DNA of 61,764 nucleotides from positions 1-61,764 of the forward strand of contig NZ_JFHC01000052.1 of the NCBI RefSeq assembly GCF_000698595.1, given 5' to 3'. The translations under genes were made by a program, and so were the position numbers. Positions within the stretch are counted from its first letter, which is position 1; each line of letters begins with the position of its first letter. Source of the stretch: Caballeronia glathei (GTDB lineage Bacteria; Pseudomonadota; Gammaproteobacteria; Burkholderiales; Burkholderiaceae). The notes below the pieces were generated by a model. It did no database searches. It was not told the DNA's origin and saw only the letters and a list, made by a program, of their open reading frames with translations. This document shows positions 17,636 to 27,906 of the stretch, in pieces.

Positions 17636-19849
17636 ATGCGCCCGAATCGCCTTCTCACCGCCGTGCTGTGTTTCGCCCTCGCCGTACCGCCTCCGGGCGT
17701 CGCGCTGGCGCAGACGGCCGCGAGCGCGGCACGCCCGGGCACCGCGACGACGCCGGCACAATCGCCCACGCTTGCCGCCGCCGCATTGCGCGCGGCCCAG
17801 CCGGACGCGGCGAGCAGCGCGGCGCCCGGCAGCGTCGCAGAGGGCGTGTTCGGCGTGTACGGCGGCGCGGAAAGCCGCTTCGCGAACCGCCCCGGCGAGA
17901 TGACCGGCCTGCGCGCGCCGCTCTCGGCCGTGCAACTGCCCGATCTCGGCGACGGCTCCGGCGGCTCGCTCACGCCGCAGGCGGAGCGCCGGCTCGGCGA
18001 GCGCATGATGCGCGAACTGCGCCGCGAGCCCGACTACCTGGACGACTGGCTCTTGCGCGACTACCTCAATTCGGTGTCGGCGAAGCTGTCGGCGGCGGCG
18101 GTGTCGCAGTACATCGGCGGCTATCTGCCCGATTTCGACCTTTTCGCCGTGCGCGACGCCCAGATCAACGCGTTCTCGATGCCCGGCGGCTTCATCGGCG
18201 TGAATACGGGGCTCATCGCGGCGACGCAGACGGAGTCCGAGCTCGCTTCGGTGATCGGGCACGAAATGGGGCACGTGCTGCAGCGGCACATCGCGCGGAT
18301 GATCAGCACGCACGAGCGCAGCAACTACACGGCGCTCGCGGCGATGCTCGCGGGGCTGCTCGCGGGCGTCGTCGCGAAGAGCGGCGATCTCGGCATGGGC
18401 ATCGCGATGGGCGGGCAGGCCTTCGCCATCGACAACCAGCTGCGCTTTTCGCGCTCCGCCGAGCACGAGGCGGACCGCGTCGGCTTTCAGATGCTGAGCG
18501 CGGCGGGCTACGATCCCTACGCGATGACCGCCTTCTTCGACCGGCTCGACCGCTCCACGATGGGCGACAACGGCGTGCCGCCCTACGCGCGCACGCACCC
18601 GCTGACGGGCGAGCGCATCGCCGACATGGAGGACCGGGCGCGGCGCGTCCCGTACCGGCAGCCGCGGCAGTCGCCGGAATACGCATTCGTGCGGGCGCGC
18701 TCGCGGGTGCTGCAGGTGAATTCCTCGACCGATTATCGGGAGATCGGGAGCCGGCTGAAGTCGGAAATCGAGGACCAGACCGCGCTGAACGCGGCGGCGA
18801 ACTGGTACGGCATCGCGCTCGCGCAGACGCTGATCGGCGATTACGGCGCGGCGAACGAGGCGCTGTCGAAGTCGCGGCGGCTTTTCGACGGCGAGCAGGC
18901 GAGCAGCGCGACGGCGCAGGCGCAGGCGCAGGCCGAGAGCGCGGCGGTTCAGTCGCGCACCGACGCCGCCGCGGCATCGAAGAACAGCCGCCGCACCGGC
19001 GCGGGTATCGCCGCGCCATCGTCCGGCTCGCAGGCGGGTTCCTTGACGGGTTCGCAGGCGGGTTCGTTGTCGCGCTCGTTACCGGGTTCGCAGACGGGCG
19101 GCACCGGGAGCGCGGCGCGAACCGTGACGAACGGCACGGCGGTCAACGCCGCTTCGCCGGGAGCGCAGGCAGTGGCGGGTCTTCTGGCCCCGCCAAAGAA
19201 ACCTGCCGACACAACGAGCACCGGGACGCTGGCAAAACCCGCGGCGGGCGTGACGAGCCCGAGGGGCAACGCGACCACGCCGGCCGTCACGAGTCTCGCC
19301 ACGCCGAGCCGCACGCCGGGCGAACCCGGCCCTGCGGCCCGCAACGCCATGTCAGCGGCGCCCGCCGCGCTGGACATCACGCCGGGCGTCAGGGTCCGCA
19401 GCACCCCGAGCCTCGATGTGCTCGCCGCCGAGATCGCCCGGCGCGCCGGACACAACGACGAAGCCGTGCGTCTCGCGGAACTGGCGCAGAAGCGCTGGCC
19501 CGACTCCCACGCGGCCATCGAAGTGCATCTTCAGGCCCTGCTTTCGGCCCGCCGTTTCGCCGAGGCGCAGGCGCTCGCGAAGCAGGAAACGCGCGCCGAG
19601 CCGAAGCGGCCGGACTGGTGGCTGTATCTCGCGCAATCGAGCGTCGGCTTGAACGATCCGCTGCAGCAGCATCAGGCGATGGCCGAGAAGTTCGCGCTCG
19701 ACGGCGCGTGGCCGTCCGCGATTCGCCAGCTGAAGGAAGCGCGCGACGCGAAAGGCGCGACTTTCTACGATCTGTCGACGATTTCCGCGCGTCTGCGCGA
19801 CTTCGAAGCGCGCTACAGGGAAGAGCGCGATCAGGACAAGGACGGCTAA
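17636..19849 (+). CDS. M48-family periplasmic metalloprotease with TPR region
   Basis: A 737-aa BepA/YfgC-like protease acting in outer-membrane protein quality control. An N-terminal signal peptide (LLTAVLCFALAVPPPGVALAQ) precedes the peptidase domain, with zinc motif HEMGH at 209-213 and the third ligand in SAEHEADRVGF. TPR-type helices occupy the remainder. Between about residues 430 and 590 there is a long Ala/Ser/Gly/Thr-rich insert, partly made of a 24-bp tandem repeat. Family members are usually 480-570 aa, so the insert explains the extra length. The gene overlaps the convergent gene downstream by four bases. Confidence 0.9.
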   Translation: MRPNRLLTAVLCFALAVPPPGVALAQTAASAARPGTATTPAQSPTLAAAALRAAQPDAASSAAPGSVAEGVFGVYGGAESRFANRPGEMTGLRAPLSAVQLPDLGDGSGGSLTPQAERRLGERMMRELRREPDYLDDWLLRDYLNSVSAKLSAAAVSQYIGGYLPDFDLFAVRDAQINAFSMPGGFIGVNTGLIAATQTESELASVIGHEMGHVLQRHIARMISTHERSNYTALAAMLAGLLAGVVAKSGDLGMGIAMGGQAFAIDNQLRFSRSAEHEADRVGFQMLSAAGYDPYAMTAFFDRLDRSTMGDNGVPPYARTHPLTGERIADMEDRARRVPYRQPRQSPEYAFVRARSRVLQVNSSTDYREIGSRLKSEIEDQTALNAAANWYGIALAQTLIGDYGAANEALSKSRRLFDGEQASSATAQAQAQAESAAVQSRTDAAAASKNSRRTGAGIAAPSSGSQAGSLTGSQAGSLSRSLPGSQTGGTGSAARTVTNGTAVNAASPGAQAVAGLLAPPKKPADTTSTGTLAKPAAGVTSPRGNATTPAVTSLATPSRTPGEPGPAARNAMSAAPAALDITPGVRVRSTPSLDVLAAEIARRAGHNDEAVRLAELAQKRWPDSHAAIEVHLQALLSARRFAEAQALAKQETRAEPKRPDWWLYLAQSSVGLNDPLQQHQAMAEKFALDGAWPSAIRQLKEARDAKGATFYDLSTISARLRDFEARYREERDQDKDG
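19025..19072 (+). repeat. 24-bp in-frame tandem repeat in the M48 protease gene
   Basis: Two 24-bp units encode GSQAGSLT and GSQAGSLS, followed by related degenerate units (RSLP, GSQTGG) to about 19106. Confidence 0.8.
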
Positions 19850-20436
19850 AGGGAAGGCGGCGCCGACGCTAGCGCGCGTGCTGCCGGGCTCGCGACAAAG
19901 CCGAAGCGCTCTGCCACGCCGGCGCGCGCGATCGGCTGGAGCGGCAGATCCTTTCCCGCGCGCCAATGAAAGACGCCGTTCCCGGCGTCATCGAAAGAGG
20001 CGTGGTCCGTGAACAAATCGAGGTCGTGGTCGTGCAGCGCGGCGACGCGCGGCGGCGAGGACGCGTCGGAGAACAGAATGCCGCCTTCGTCGTCGAGCCA
20101 CGCATGCGACGGCCCGAAGGCGGCGCCTGTCTGATCTGCGAGCGCCGGCTCGCCGCCCGTCGCCGACAGGCGCACGATCCACGGCGTATAGCCCAGCTCC
20201 ACGTACACCCGCTGCGGCCCGTTCTGAAAGAACCACTGGCCGTCGGGGTCGCGCTCGTAGTTGCGGTTGATGAAGCCGATGAGCGCGTCGTGACGGATCA
20301 CGTCGCCTGCTTCGCCCGCGGCTTGTGCGGCGTCGTCGCGCATGCGCCACTGGCCGCGCCGGTCGAGCATCAGCCAGCCGGTGCAGTGCGGGACGTCAGG
20401 CCACTTTGCGAGTGCCTGCCGGACGATTTCATCCAT
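19846..20436 (-). CDS. Conserved hypothetical protein (possibly DUF2946-labelled)
   Basis: A 196-aa soluble protein without signal peptide. It begins MDEIVRQALAKWPDVPHCTGWL and contains GDVIRHDALIGFINRNYERD and WFFQNGPQRVYVELGYTPW, conserved features of an uncharacterised beta-proteobacterial family that I tentatively recall carrying the DUF2946 label. Its start overlaps the end of the YheT-like hydrolase gene by 8 bp (ATGGATGA), so translation is probably coupled and the two proteins may act together. Its 3' end overlaps the convergent protease gene. Function unknown. Confidence 0.82.
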   Translation of the reverse strand: MDEIVRQALAKWPDVPHCTGWLMLDRRGQWRMRDDAAQAAGEAGDVIRHDALIGFINRNYERDPDGQWFFQNGPQRVYVELGYTPWIVRLSATGGEPALADQTGAAFGPSHAWLDDEGGILFSDASSPPRVAALHDHDLDLFTDHASFDDAGNGVFHWRAGKDLPLQPIARAGVAERFGFVASPAARALASAPPSL

Positions 20437-21520
20437 GATCGAGGTAGTTTTCCATGTAGCCCAGCACGCGTTGCGAAAGCCAGTCGATCCGGCCGGGAAA
20501 CGGTCCGGTCATGAAGCCGACGTGCCCGCCGTGGTCGGGCTGGTCCAGCGTGACCGCCGCCGATACCTCCGCCTTCGACGGCAGCACGCAGCCGGGCAGG
20601 AACGGGTCGTTGCGGGCGTTGAGGATCAGCGTGGGCGTCGCGATGCGCGGCAGATGCGGGCGCGTGGTGGCGCTCGTCCAGTAGTCGTCGGTATCGCGAA
20701 AGCCGTGCAGCGGCGCGGTCACGACGTTGTCGAATTCGTACAGCGTGCGGGCGGCGAGCATCGCGTCGCGGTCGAAGAGGCCGGGATACTGCGCCAGTTT
20801 CGCGAGCCCCTTGCGCTTGAGCGACTTCAGGAAGCTGCGCGTGTAGACCATGCCGAAGCCCTGCGAGATCGCCTGGCCGCCGGCGTGCACGTCGAGCGGC
20901 GCGGAGATCGCGGCGGCGGCGCTCACCGCCGACGCGTCGTTTTCCCGCTCGCACAGCCACCGCAGCAGCACATTGCCACCGAGCGACACGCCCGCGGCGA
21001 AGATCGGCCCCGCGTGCGCGGCGGCGAGCCGCCGCAGGATCCAGTCGACTTCCGCGCTGTCGGCGAGATGATAAAAGCGCGGAAGGAGATTGAGCGGCCC
21101 GCTGCAACTGCGGAAATGCGGCACGACGCCGTGCCAGCCGTGCGCCTGCGCGGCGGCCATCAGCGTGCGGGCGTAGTGGGAATCCGAACTGCCCTCGAGG
21201 CCGTGAAACAGGACGAAAAGCGGTGCGTCGGGCGCGGGCCGGGCGCTTTCGCCGTGGACGATCCAGTCGAGGTCGATGAAGTCGCCGTCCGGCGTGTCCC
21301 AGCGCTCCCTCCGGTACGCGACCGCCGGCCGGCGGCCGAACAGCGCGGGGACGATGGTCTGCGCATGACTGGTCGGCAGCCAGCGCGGCGCGCAGTAGAG
21401 CCACTCCAGCCCCGGCGCGCCGGATGCGTTCCCGAGCCCCCCGGCCGTCTTGTCCGGCGCCCTGGCGGGCGCCGTATCCACGAAAGTTGGATCGCGCGTG
21501 ATCAATGGATCGCGTTTCAT
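20429..21520 (-). CDS. YheT-type alpha/beta hydrolase
   Basis: A 363-aa hydrolase of the YheT/ABHD family, cytoplasmic or membrane-associated, acting on an unknown ester or lipid. Visible elements are an N-terminal lid-type region (YCAPRWLPTSHAQTIVPALF), oxyanion motif FHGLEGSSDSHYAR, nucleophile elbow GVSLGGN, the acid in NARNDPFLPG and the His in DHGGHVGF. The start at 21520 is chosen because GGGGAGGGG lies just upstream; a 5' extension to 21622 overlaps the preceding gene and looks unlike protein. It forms a minus-strand unit with the flanking genes. Confidence 0.9.
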   Translation of the reverse strand: MKRDPLITRDPTFVDTAPARAPDKTAGGLGNASGAPGLEWLYCAPRWLPTSHAQTIVPALFGRRPAVAYRRERWDTPDGDFIDLDWIVHGESARPAPDAPLFVLFHGLEGSSDSHYARTLMAAAQAHGWHGVVPHFRSCSGPLNLLPRFYHLADSAEVDWILRRLAAAHAGPIFAAGVSLGGNVLLRWLCERENDASAVSAAAAISAPLDVHAGGQAISQGFGMVYTRSFLKSLKRKGLAKLAQYPGLFDRDAMLAARTLYEFDNVVTAPLHGFRDTDDYWTSATTRPHLPRIATPTLILNARNDPFLPGCVLPSKAEVSAAVTLDQPDHGGHVGFMTGPFPGRIDWLSQRVLGYMENYLDHG

Positions 21521-21545
21521 GGCCCCTCCCCGACAAACGTCTTCT

Positions 21546-21992
21546 TCAGTGCAGCGGTCCCTGCCCGTGGCGCATTTTTGCCGCGAACTGGCCGGCGGCT
21601 TCCTGGGGCATCGCGCTCGCATGGATGTGCGCGATGCGCCACTCGCCGCGCTCGTGGACCATCACGTAGGTCGTGAAGATCATTCGCGGGGCGCCGCCCG
21701 GACCGACCGGCTGATGCGCTTCAGCAATCGCGTAAACGACGGTGCCCAGACTGTCGTAGACGCGGATGTCGAGCGGCTCGATGTTGACCGGCGCCGCTCC
21801 GAGTTGTGTTGCGAGACCCGCGCGAATCCTCTCCAGTCCGTGCAGGTGCGTTCCGTCGGCGCAGATGCAGGTGGCGAACTCCTCGTCGATCCAAAGCGCC
21901 ATCACGCTGTCGACGTTAGCCTCCGCGACGGCCTGGTAGTAGGCATTGAGGGTATCGGCGGCAGCTTCGAAGAGGCGGGCAAAACGTGGCAT
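21546..21992 (-). CDS. SnoaL/NTF2-like protein
   Basis: A 148-aa single-domain protein with the cone-shaped NTF2-like fold pattern: an N-terminal helix (LFEAAADTLNAYYQAVAEANVDSVMALW), then strands including TYVMVHERGEWRIAHIHASAMP. Relatives are ketosteroid-isomerase-like enzymes or ligand-binding proteins, usually with unknown substrate. MPRFARLFEA at 21992 is the likely start. It is followed after 25 bp by the hydrolase gene in the same direction. Confidence 0.85.
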   Translation of the reverse strand: MPRFARLFEAAADTLNAYYQAVAEANVDSVMALWIDEEFATCICADGTHLHGLERIRAGLATQLGAAPVNIEPLDIRVYDSLGTVVYAIAEAHQPVGPGGAPRMIFTTYVMVHERGEWRIAHIHASAMPQEAAGQFAAKMRHGQGPLH

Positions 21993-22074
21993 GGCTCGTG
22001 GGTCTCTGGCGTTCGATGTGCCGCGCGAACCGCACTTCCGGCGCGCCACGCATCGGTCATTGTTCAAAGCATGC

Positions 22075-22086
22075 CCCCGATCGGGG
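22075..22086. repeat. Perfect palindrome CCCCGATCGGGG
   Basis: A 12-bp perfect palindrome lies 83 bp upstream of the SnoaL-like gene and may be an operator. GC-rich chance palindromes are common here, so support is weak. Confidence 0.3.
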
Positions 22087-22188
22087 ACATTCGCGTGTCG
22101 GCGCCCGCACACAGGACTCAAACCCGCTGGCCGCGGACCCCGCCCGGGGCAGGCGGGGCGTCCGGCGCCCGGCGTGGCCGGGCGAACC

Positions 22189-23241
22189 TCAGCGATGCGC
22201 GAGCAACATGCCCCGCAAGTCCCCGAACACCTGTTCCGCGCTCAGCTCGCGAAGGCAGTTCAGATGGCCGAGCGGGCACTCGCGGGCGAAGCAGGGACTG
22301 CATTCAAGATGCAGCCATTGTACCTTTGCGAGATCGGACAGGGGCGGCGTGTGGCGCGGGTCCGTCGAGCCGAACACCGCGACGAGCGGCCGTCTCAGGG
22401 CCGCCGCGACATGCATCAATCCGGAATCGTTGGTCACCACGGCGCTCGCCCGCGAGATCAGCGCGCAGGCCTCGCCGAGCGACGTCTGGCCGCACAGGTT
22501 GCGCACGTTCGGCGCGCGCTCGGCGATGGTCTGCGCGATCGGCGCGTCTTTCGGCGACCCGAGCGCGACGATCCTCGCATACGGAAACGACTGCGCGATG
22601 AATTGCGCGAGCGCCGCGAAATGCTCCGGCGGCCAGCGCTTCGCGGGGCCGTACTCCGCGCCCGGGCAGAACACGACGAGCGGTGCGCGGTTGTCGAGGT
22701 TGAAGCGGGCCGAGACGCGGGCCGCCTCGTTCGGATCGGCGTCGAGGCGGGGCACCGGGAACGGGGTCGTGCCCTCGCGGCCGTCCTGCGAGAACGGCAG
22801 CTTCGCGCCGGGCGTGTAGGCGAGGGCGGCGTACTGGCCGACCATCGGCGGGCGTTCCTTCTTGCCCGGATTCGCGTGACGCACGTTGAGCAGGCCGTAG
22901 CGGCTCTCGCCGGTGTAGCCGATGCGCAACGGAATGCCCGCCATCCACGGGATCAGCGCCGATTTCAGCGAATTTGGCAGCACGTAGGCCGCGTCGTAGC
23001 CGGTCTCCCGCAGATCGCTCGCGAGCTGCCAGCGGCGCAGCAACTGCAGCTTGCCGTGCGCGAGGCCGGTCGCGTACACGTCGTGAATTTCCGGCATCCG
23101 TTCGAGCACCGGGGCCACCCACGAGGGCGCGACGGCGTCGATGACGATGCGCGGATGCATCTTCTTCAGCAGCGAGAAGAGCGGCTGCGCCATCAATGCG
23201 TCACCGATCCAGTTCGGTGCAATAACGAGCGCACGGCGCAT
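22189..23241 (-). CDS. waaF: LPS heptosyltransferase II
   Basis: A 350-aa GT9-family enzyme that adds the second L-glycero-D-manno-heptose to the inner core of lipopolysaccharide at the cytoplasmic face. It begins RRALVIAPNWIGDALMAQPLF. It has the PNSLKSALIPWMAGIPLRIGYTGE acceptor region, FCPGAEYGPAKRWP, and the nucleotide-sugar site NDSGLMHVAAAL. Length is typical. Start MRRALVIAP at 23241 is preferred over 23262. It belongs to an ilvE-zinc finger-waaF minus-strand series. Confidence 0.95.
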   Translation of the reverse strand: MRRALVIAPNWIGDALMAQPLFSLLKKMHPRIVIDAVAPSWVAPVLERMPEIHDVYATGLAHGKLQLLRRWQLASDLRETGYDAAYVLPNSLKSALIPWMAGIPLRIGYTGESRYGLLNVRHANPGKKERPPMVGQYAALAYTPGAKLPFSQDGREGTTPFPVPRLDADPNEAARVSARFNLDNRAPLVVFCPGAEYGPAKRWPPEHFAALAQFIAQSFPYARIVALGSPKDAPIAQTIAERAPNVRNLCGQTSLGEACALISRASAVVTNDSGLMHVAAALRRPLVAVFGSTDPRHTPPLSDLAKVQWLHLECSPCFARECPLGHLNCLRELSAEQVFGDLRGMLLAHR

Positions 23242-23412
23242 CTGTTTGGTTTCCGATCTCAAAAAGAACGCGAATCACGCGAGTTGCGTGAGTCGTCGGG
23301 TGTCATGGGTGAGCGTCGCCGGGCGGACGGTGCCGGCGCAAGGGGGCGTCGCGGCGGGCGCGCGGCATGGCGCGCGCCCGTGCGCCACCCGGGCGATGGT
23401 GCGAGGAGCCGG

Positions 23413-23607
23413 TCAGTGACCCTTGACCACTTCGCCGTCCTTCAGTTTGTAGCGCGTGCCGCAGTACGGGCAGCGCGCTTCGCCGTGCGTGACGTCGATG
23501 AATACCCGCGGATGCGAGCTCCAGCGCGGCATCGACGGGTTCGGGCAGAAAGCGGGCAAATCCTTGGCCGTCAGTTCAACCAGCGGCATTTCCTTCAGGT
23601 CGCTCAT
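23413..23607 (-). CDS. Small zf-CHCC zinc-finger protein
   Basis: A 64-aa protein with likely zinc ligands C21, H32 or H41, C46 and C49 (AFCPNP, SHPRVFIDV, CPYCGTRY). This is the bacterial zf-CHCC family, related to a small subunit of mitochondrial complex I. Its bacterial role is unclear. It lies 70 bp after ilvE and 170 bp before waaF on the same strand, an order usual in Burkholderia-like genomes. Confidence 0.92.
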   Translation of the reverse strand: MSDLKEMPLVELTAKDLPAFCPNPSMPRWSSHPRVFIDVTHGEARCPYCGTRYKLKDGEVVKGH

Positions 23608-23677
23608 TCGGAATCTCGATTGTTTCGTGTGGGGTGGCGCGGGGGGCCTTTCTGCATGCAGCCCGCCCGCGCGGCGA

Positions 23678-24598
23678 TCAGACCTTCGCGAGCCAGCTCG
23701 CGTACTTCTCGTTCTTGCCGCCGACGACGTCGAAGAACGCGCTTTGCAGCTTTTCCGTGACCGGGCCGCGGCGGCCTTCGCCGATCGTGCGGTTGTCGAG
23801 TTCGCGGATCGGCGTGACTTCGGCGGCGGTGCCGGTGAAGAACGCTTCGTCGCAGGTGTAGACCTCGTCGCGGGTGATGCGCTTTTCGATCACCGGAATG
23901 CCGAAGTCGCGCGCGAGCGTGAGGATCGTGTCGCGCGTGATGCCGTCGAGGCACGACGCCAGGTCCGGCGTATACAGCTTGCCGTTGTTCACGAGGAAGA
24001 AGTTTTCGCCCGAGCCTTCGGAGACGTAGCCGTCAACATCCAGCAGGAGCGCTTCGTCGTAGCCATCGGCGATCGCTTCCTGGTTCGCGAGGATCGAATT
24101 CACGTACCAGCCGGACGCCTTCGCGCGCACCATCGACACGTTCACGTGATGGCGCGTGAACGACGACGTCTTCACGCGGATGCCCTTCGAAAGGCCGTCG
24201 TCGCCGAGATAGGCGCCCCACGGCCACGCGGCAATCGCGACGTGGATGGTGTTGCCCTTCGCCGACACGCCGAGCTTCTCCGAGCCGACCCAGATGATCG
24301 GACGGATGTAGCAGGATTCGAGCTGGTTCGCGCGCACGACTTCGAGTTGCGCGGCTTCGAGCGTGTCGCGGTCGAACGGCACTTCCATCTGGAATATCTT
24401 CGCCGAGTTGAAGAGCCGCTTGGTGTGTTCCTTCAGGCGGAAGATGGCGGTGCCGCCCGCGGTCTTGTAGGCGCGCACGCCTTCGAAAACGCCCATGCCG
24501 TAGTGCAGCGTGTGGGTCAGCACGTGGATGTTGGCGTCGCGCCATTCGATCAGCTTGCCATCCATCCAGATCTTGCCGTCGCGGTCGGCCATTGACAT
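23678..24598 (-). CDS. ilvE: Branched-chain amino acid aminotransferase
   Basis: A 306-aa PLP-dependent class IV aminotransferase for the last step of Leu, Ile and Val synthesis. The PLP lysine is K160 (VRAKASGWY). The substrate and cofactor region includes GSGENFFLVNNG and EAFFTGTAAEVTPI. AGGAGA precedes the start at 24598. It is divergent from azlC, a branched-chain amino acid exporter gene, a sensible metabolic pairing. Confidence 0.97.
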   Translation of the reverse strand: MSMADRDGKIWMDGKLIEWRDANIHVLTHTLHYGMGVFEGVRAYKTAGGTAIFRLKEHTKRLFNSAKIFQMEVPFDRDTLEAAQLEVVRANQLESCYIRPIIWVGSEKLGVSAKGNTIHVAIAAWPWGAYLGDDGLSKGIRVKTSSFTRHHVNVSMVRAKASGWYVNSILANQEAIADGYDEALLLDVDGYVSEGSGENFFLVNNGKLYTPDLASCLDGITRDTILTLARDFGIPVIEKRITRDEVYTCDEAFFTGTAAEVTPIRELDNRTIGEGRRGPVTEKLQSAFFDVVGGKNEKYASWLAKV

Positions 24599-24866
24599 AC
24601 GGTTCTCCTAGCGAGTTGCTGTGTTTCGTTTCAGATTGTCCGGCGGGCTGCAAGGACGGCCGGGCGGCACCGGAGCAGCGCACCCGGATCGCTCCGCACG
24701 TGCGCGCTGCCGGCGGTGCGCCGTCAGGCGCGCGTCACGGGGCCGGGGCCGGGCCTGTTCCGGCGACGCTCCGCCCGACGGTTCGGGATGCGGCGAAAGA
24801 CCGTCATTTTAGCGTCTTTTCGGTGCAAAACGGGCGCATTCGGGCTTTCCCGGGCTTTCACGACGC

Positions 24867-24872
24867 TATAAT
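24867..24872 (+). promoter_or_regulatory. -10 element upstream of azlC
   Basis: A perfect TATAAT lies 92 bp before the azlC start. A -35 at the matching distance is poor, so activator help is possible. Confidence 0.55.
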
Positions 24873-24964
24873 TCGCCTTTCGCTGCGGACCCGCCGCAGC
24901 GCTACCTACTTTATGCGATTCATCGCGCATCCTGTCCGGCGGCGCGGCGGCTCGCACCTCGTCC

Positions 24965-25921
24965 ATGCTCGACCGGCTGTCCGACACGAATCGCCGTGCG
25001 TTTCTCGACGGCGTCCACACGTTCTCTCCCGCGCTGCTCGCGACGCTTTCCTGGGGCCTCGTCACCGGAATCGCGATGACCAAGTCCGTGCTGAGCGTGC
25101 CGCAGGCGCTCGGGATGTCGCTCGCGGTGTACGCCGGGTCGTCGCAACTGGCCGTGCTGCCGCTCCTCGCCGCCGGGCTGCCGCTCTGGACCATCCTGCT
25201 CACGGCCGCGATGGTCAACCTGCGCTTCGTGATCTTCAGCGCGGGCCTCGCGCCGCATTTCGCCTATCTGTCGCTGCGCCGGAGGCTTTTGCTCGGCTAC
25301 TTCAACGGCGACATCATTTATCTGATGTTTTCGAAGCGCAACTTCCCGACCGGTTTCCAGCCGGGCAAGGAGGCGTTCTTCTGGGGGCTCGCGGTGTCGA
25401 GCTGGTCGTCGTGGCAGGTTTCGTCGATCGCCGGGATTCTGCTCGCGAGCCTTTTTCCCGACAACTGGGGGCTCGAACTCGCCGGGACGCTCGCGCTGAT
25501 TCCGCTGATCGTCTCGGCGATCGCGACGCGCTCGACGCTCGCGGCGGTCGGCATCGCGAGCATCGTCGCGCTGCTGGCCTTCGATCTGCCTTACCGGCTG
25601 GGATTGCCGCTCGCGGTGATTGCGGCGCTCGCGGCCGGCACGTTCGCCGACGTGATCATCGACCGGCGCGCGCCGCGCACGGCGGCGATCACGGGCAAGG
25701 GCGGCCGGGGTGCCGCGGCGCGGGCCTTGCCGGATGACGGCGGCAAACCGCACCCGAGCGGTTTGGCCAGCGCGCAGGCAAGTGCGCAGGCAGGCGCGGA
25801 GGCAATTGCGCAGGCAAACACGCCGAGCCAGCAATCGACGCCCGCCGAACCAGTCGACCCCGCATCCGACGCGTCCCGCCGTGACCCGAACCGCCCCGAC
25901 ACCACGAGGACCGCCCGATGA
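24965..25921 (+). CDS. azlC: AzlC-family amino acid exporter subunit
   Basis: A 318-aa inner-membrane protein, the large subunit of an AzlCD-type branched-chain amino acid exporter. Core helices (ALLATLSWGLVTGIAMTK, SLAVYAGSSQLAVLPLLAAG, AMVNLRFVIFSAGLAPHF) match the family. After the last helix (near residue 240) an extra tail of about 75 residues follows. It is Ala/Gln/Pro-rich and built partly of a 12-bp repeat (ASAQAGAEAIAQ). Its stop overlaps the azlD start (ATGA). Confidence 0.93.
   Translation: MLDRLSDTNRRAFLDGVHTFSPALLATLSWGLVTGIAMTKSVLSVPQALGMSLAVYAGSSQLAVLPLLAAGLPLWTILLTAAMVNLRFVIFSAGLAPHFAYLSLRRRLLLGYFNGDIIYLMFSKRNFPTGFQPGKEAFFWGLAVSSWSSWQVSSIAGILLASLFPDNWGLELAGTLALIPLIVSAIATRSTLAAVGIASIVALLAFDLPYRLGLPLAVIAALAAGTFADVIIDRRAPRTAAITGKGGRGAAARALPDDGGKPHPSGLASAQASAQAGAEAIAQANTPSQQSTPAEPVDPASDASRRDPNRPDTTRTAR
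25769..25818 (+). repeat. 12-bp in-frame tandem repeat in azlC tail
   Basis: About four copies of a unit ending gcgcaggca encode SAQA, SAQA, GAEA and IAQA. It is absent from the conserved AzlC core. Confidence 0.75.
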
Positions 25922-26241
25922 GCACGCTCCAGATCTGGCTCGCGATCATCGGCATGGGGCTCATCACCGCGCTTACGCGCGCGCTGTTCCTGATCGGGGG
26001 CGAGCGCATGATCCTGCCCGATCGCCTGCAACGCGCGCTGCGCTACGCGCCTGCCGCCGCGCTCGCGGCCGTGGTCATTCCGGACGTGCTCCAGACGCCG
26101 GACGGCCTGTCGGTCGCGCTGTCGAACCACGCGCTCTACGCCTCGCTCGCCGGGCTCGCCTGGTATTTGTGGCGGCGCAGCATGCTGGGCACGATCATCG
26201 TCGGGATGCTCGTCTTCACGCTGCTTCGGCTCTTCACGTAG
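25918..26241 (+). CDS. azlD: AzlD-family exporter subunit
   Basis: A 107-aa membrane protein with about four helices (LAIIGMGLITALTRALFLIGG, APAAALAAVVIPDVL), the small partner of AzlC. The 4-bp ATGA overlap with azlC implies coupled translation and a fixed subunit ratio. Confidence 0.93.
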   Translation: MSTLQIWLAIIGMGLITALTRALFLIGGERMILPDRLQRALRYAPAAALAAVVIPDVLQTPDGLSVALSNHALYASLAGLAWYLWRRSMLGTIIVGMLVFTLLRLFT

Positions 26242-26715
26242 CGCTCCATGCGTGCGCCGCGCGGCCGCGCGGGCCGCAATGGCGCCGTCCCGATTGCGGC
26301 CACGGATTACGGCACGGTTTACGTGCCGCCGGCACGGCCCCGAATGCAGCCCCAAATACGGCCGTTAACGATTCCTCACGCAAAGCGGCCATGGGTATCG
26401 GTTAAAATGGCGGCCTTGCTGTCGCATCGAATGAGGTCGAACGTGTTCCCGGCAGTCACTGCGCAACAGCTTCGAATTTCGCCGCCACGCGCCGCAACCC
26501 CCGGCGCGGCGGGCCGGCAAGCATCCCCGCATCGCCCCGCGTGCACAGCCCGCGCATCATCCGGCGTTTCCCGCGCAGCGCGGGCGGGCGCCCGAATCAG
26601 CCCCGATCAGCCCGAACCGGAGGTTGCCGCCCGCCATCAGGCGGCAACGTCATGAGCCGGCCGGCGCGAGCCGGCCTTCTTCGCCCGAACCGCTTTTCTA
26701 TACACGTTGACACCC
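26242..26715. other. Intergenic region between azlD and pgk
   Basis: This 474-bp gap holds a GGCACG / CGTGCC hairpin without T run (26311-26327) and a TAAAAT -10-like hexamer (26403-26408). Plus-strand frames here have no recognisable product and no good start. The pgk promoter presumably lies here. Confidence 0.4.

Positions 26716-27906
<1,191 letters not shown>

Noticed and set aside
16985..18598. Minus-strand frame extending moaC to 537 codons
   Set aside because: Only the last 159 codons are MoaC, the start at 17464 has a strong ribosome site, and the rest is antisense to the M48 protease.
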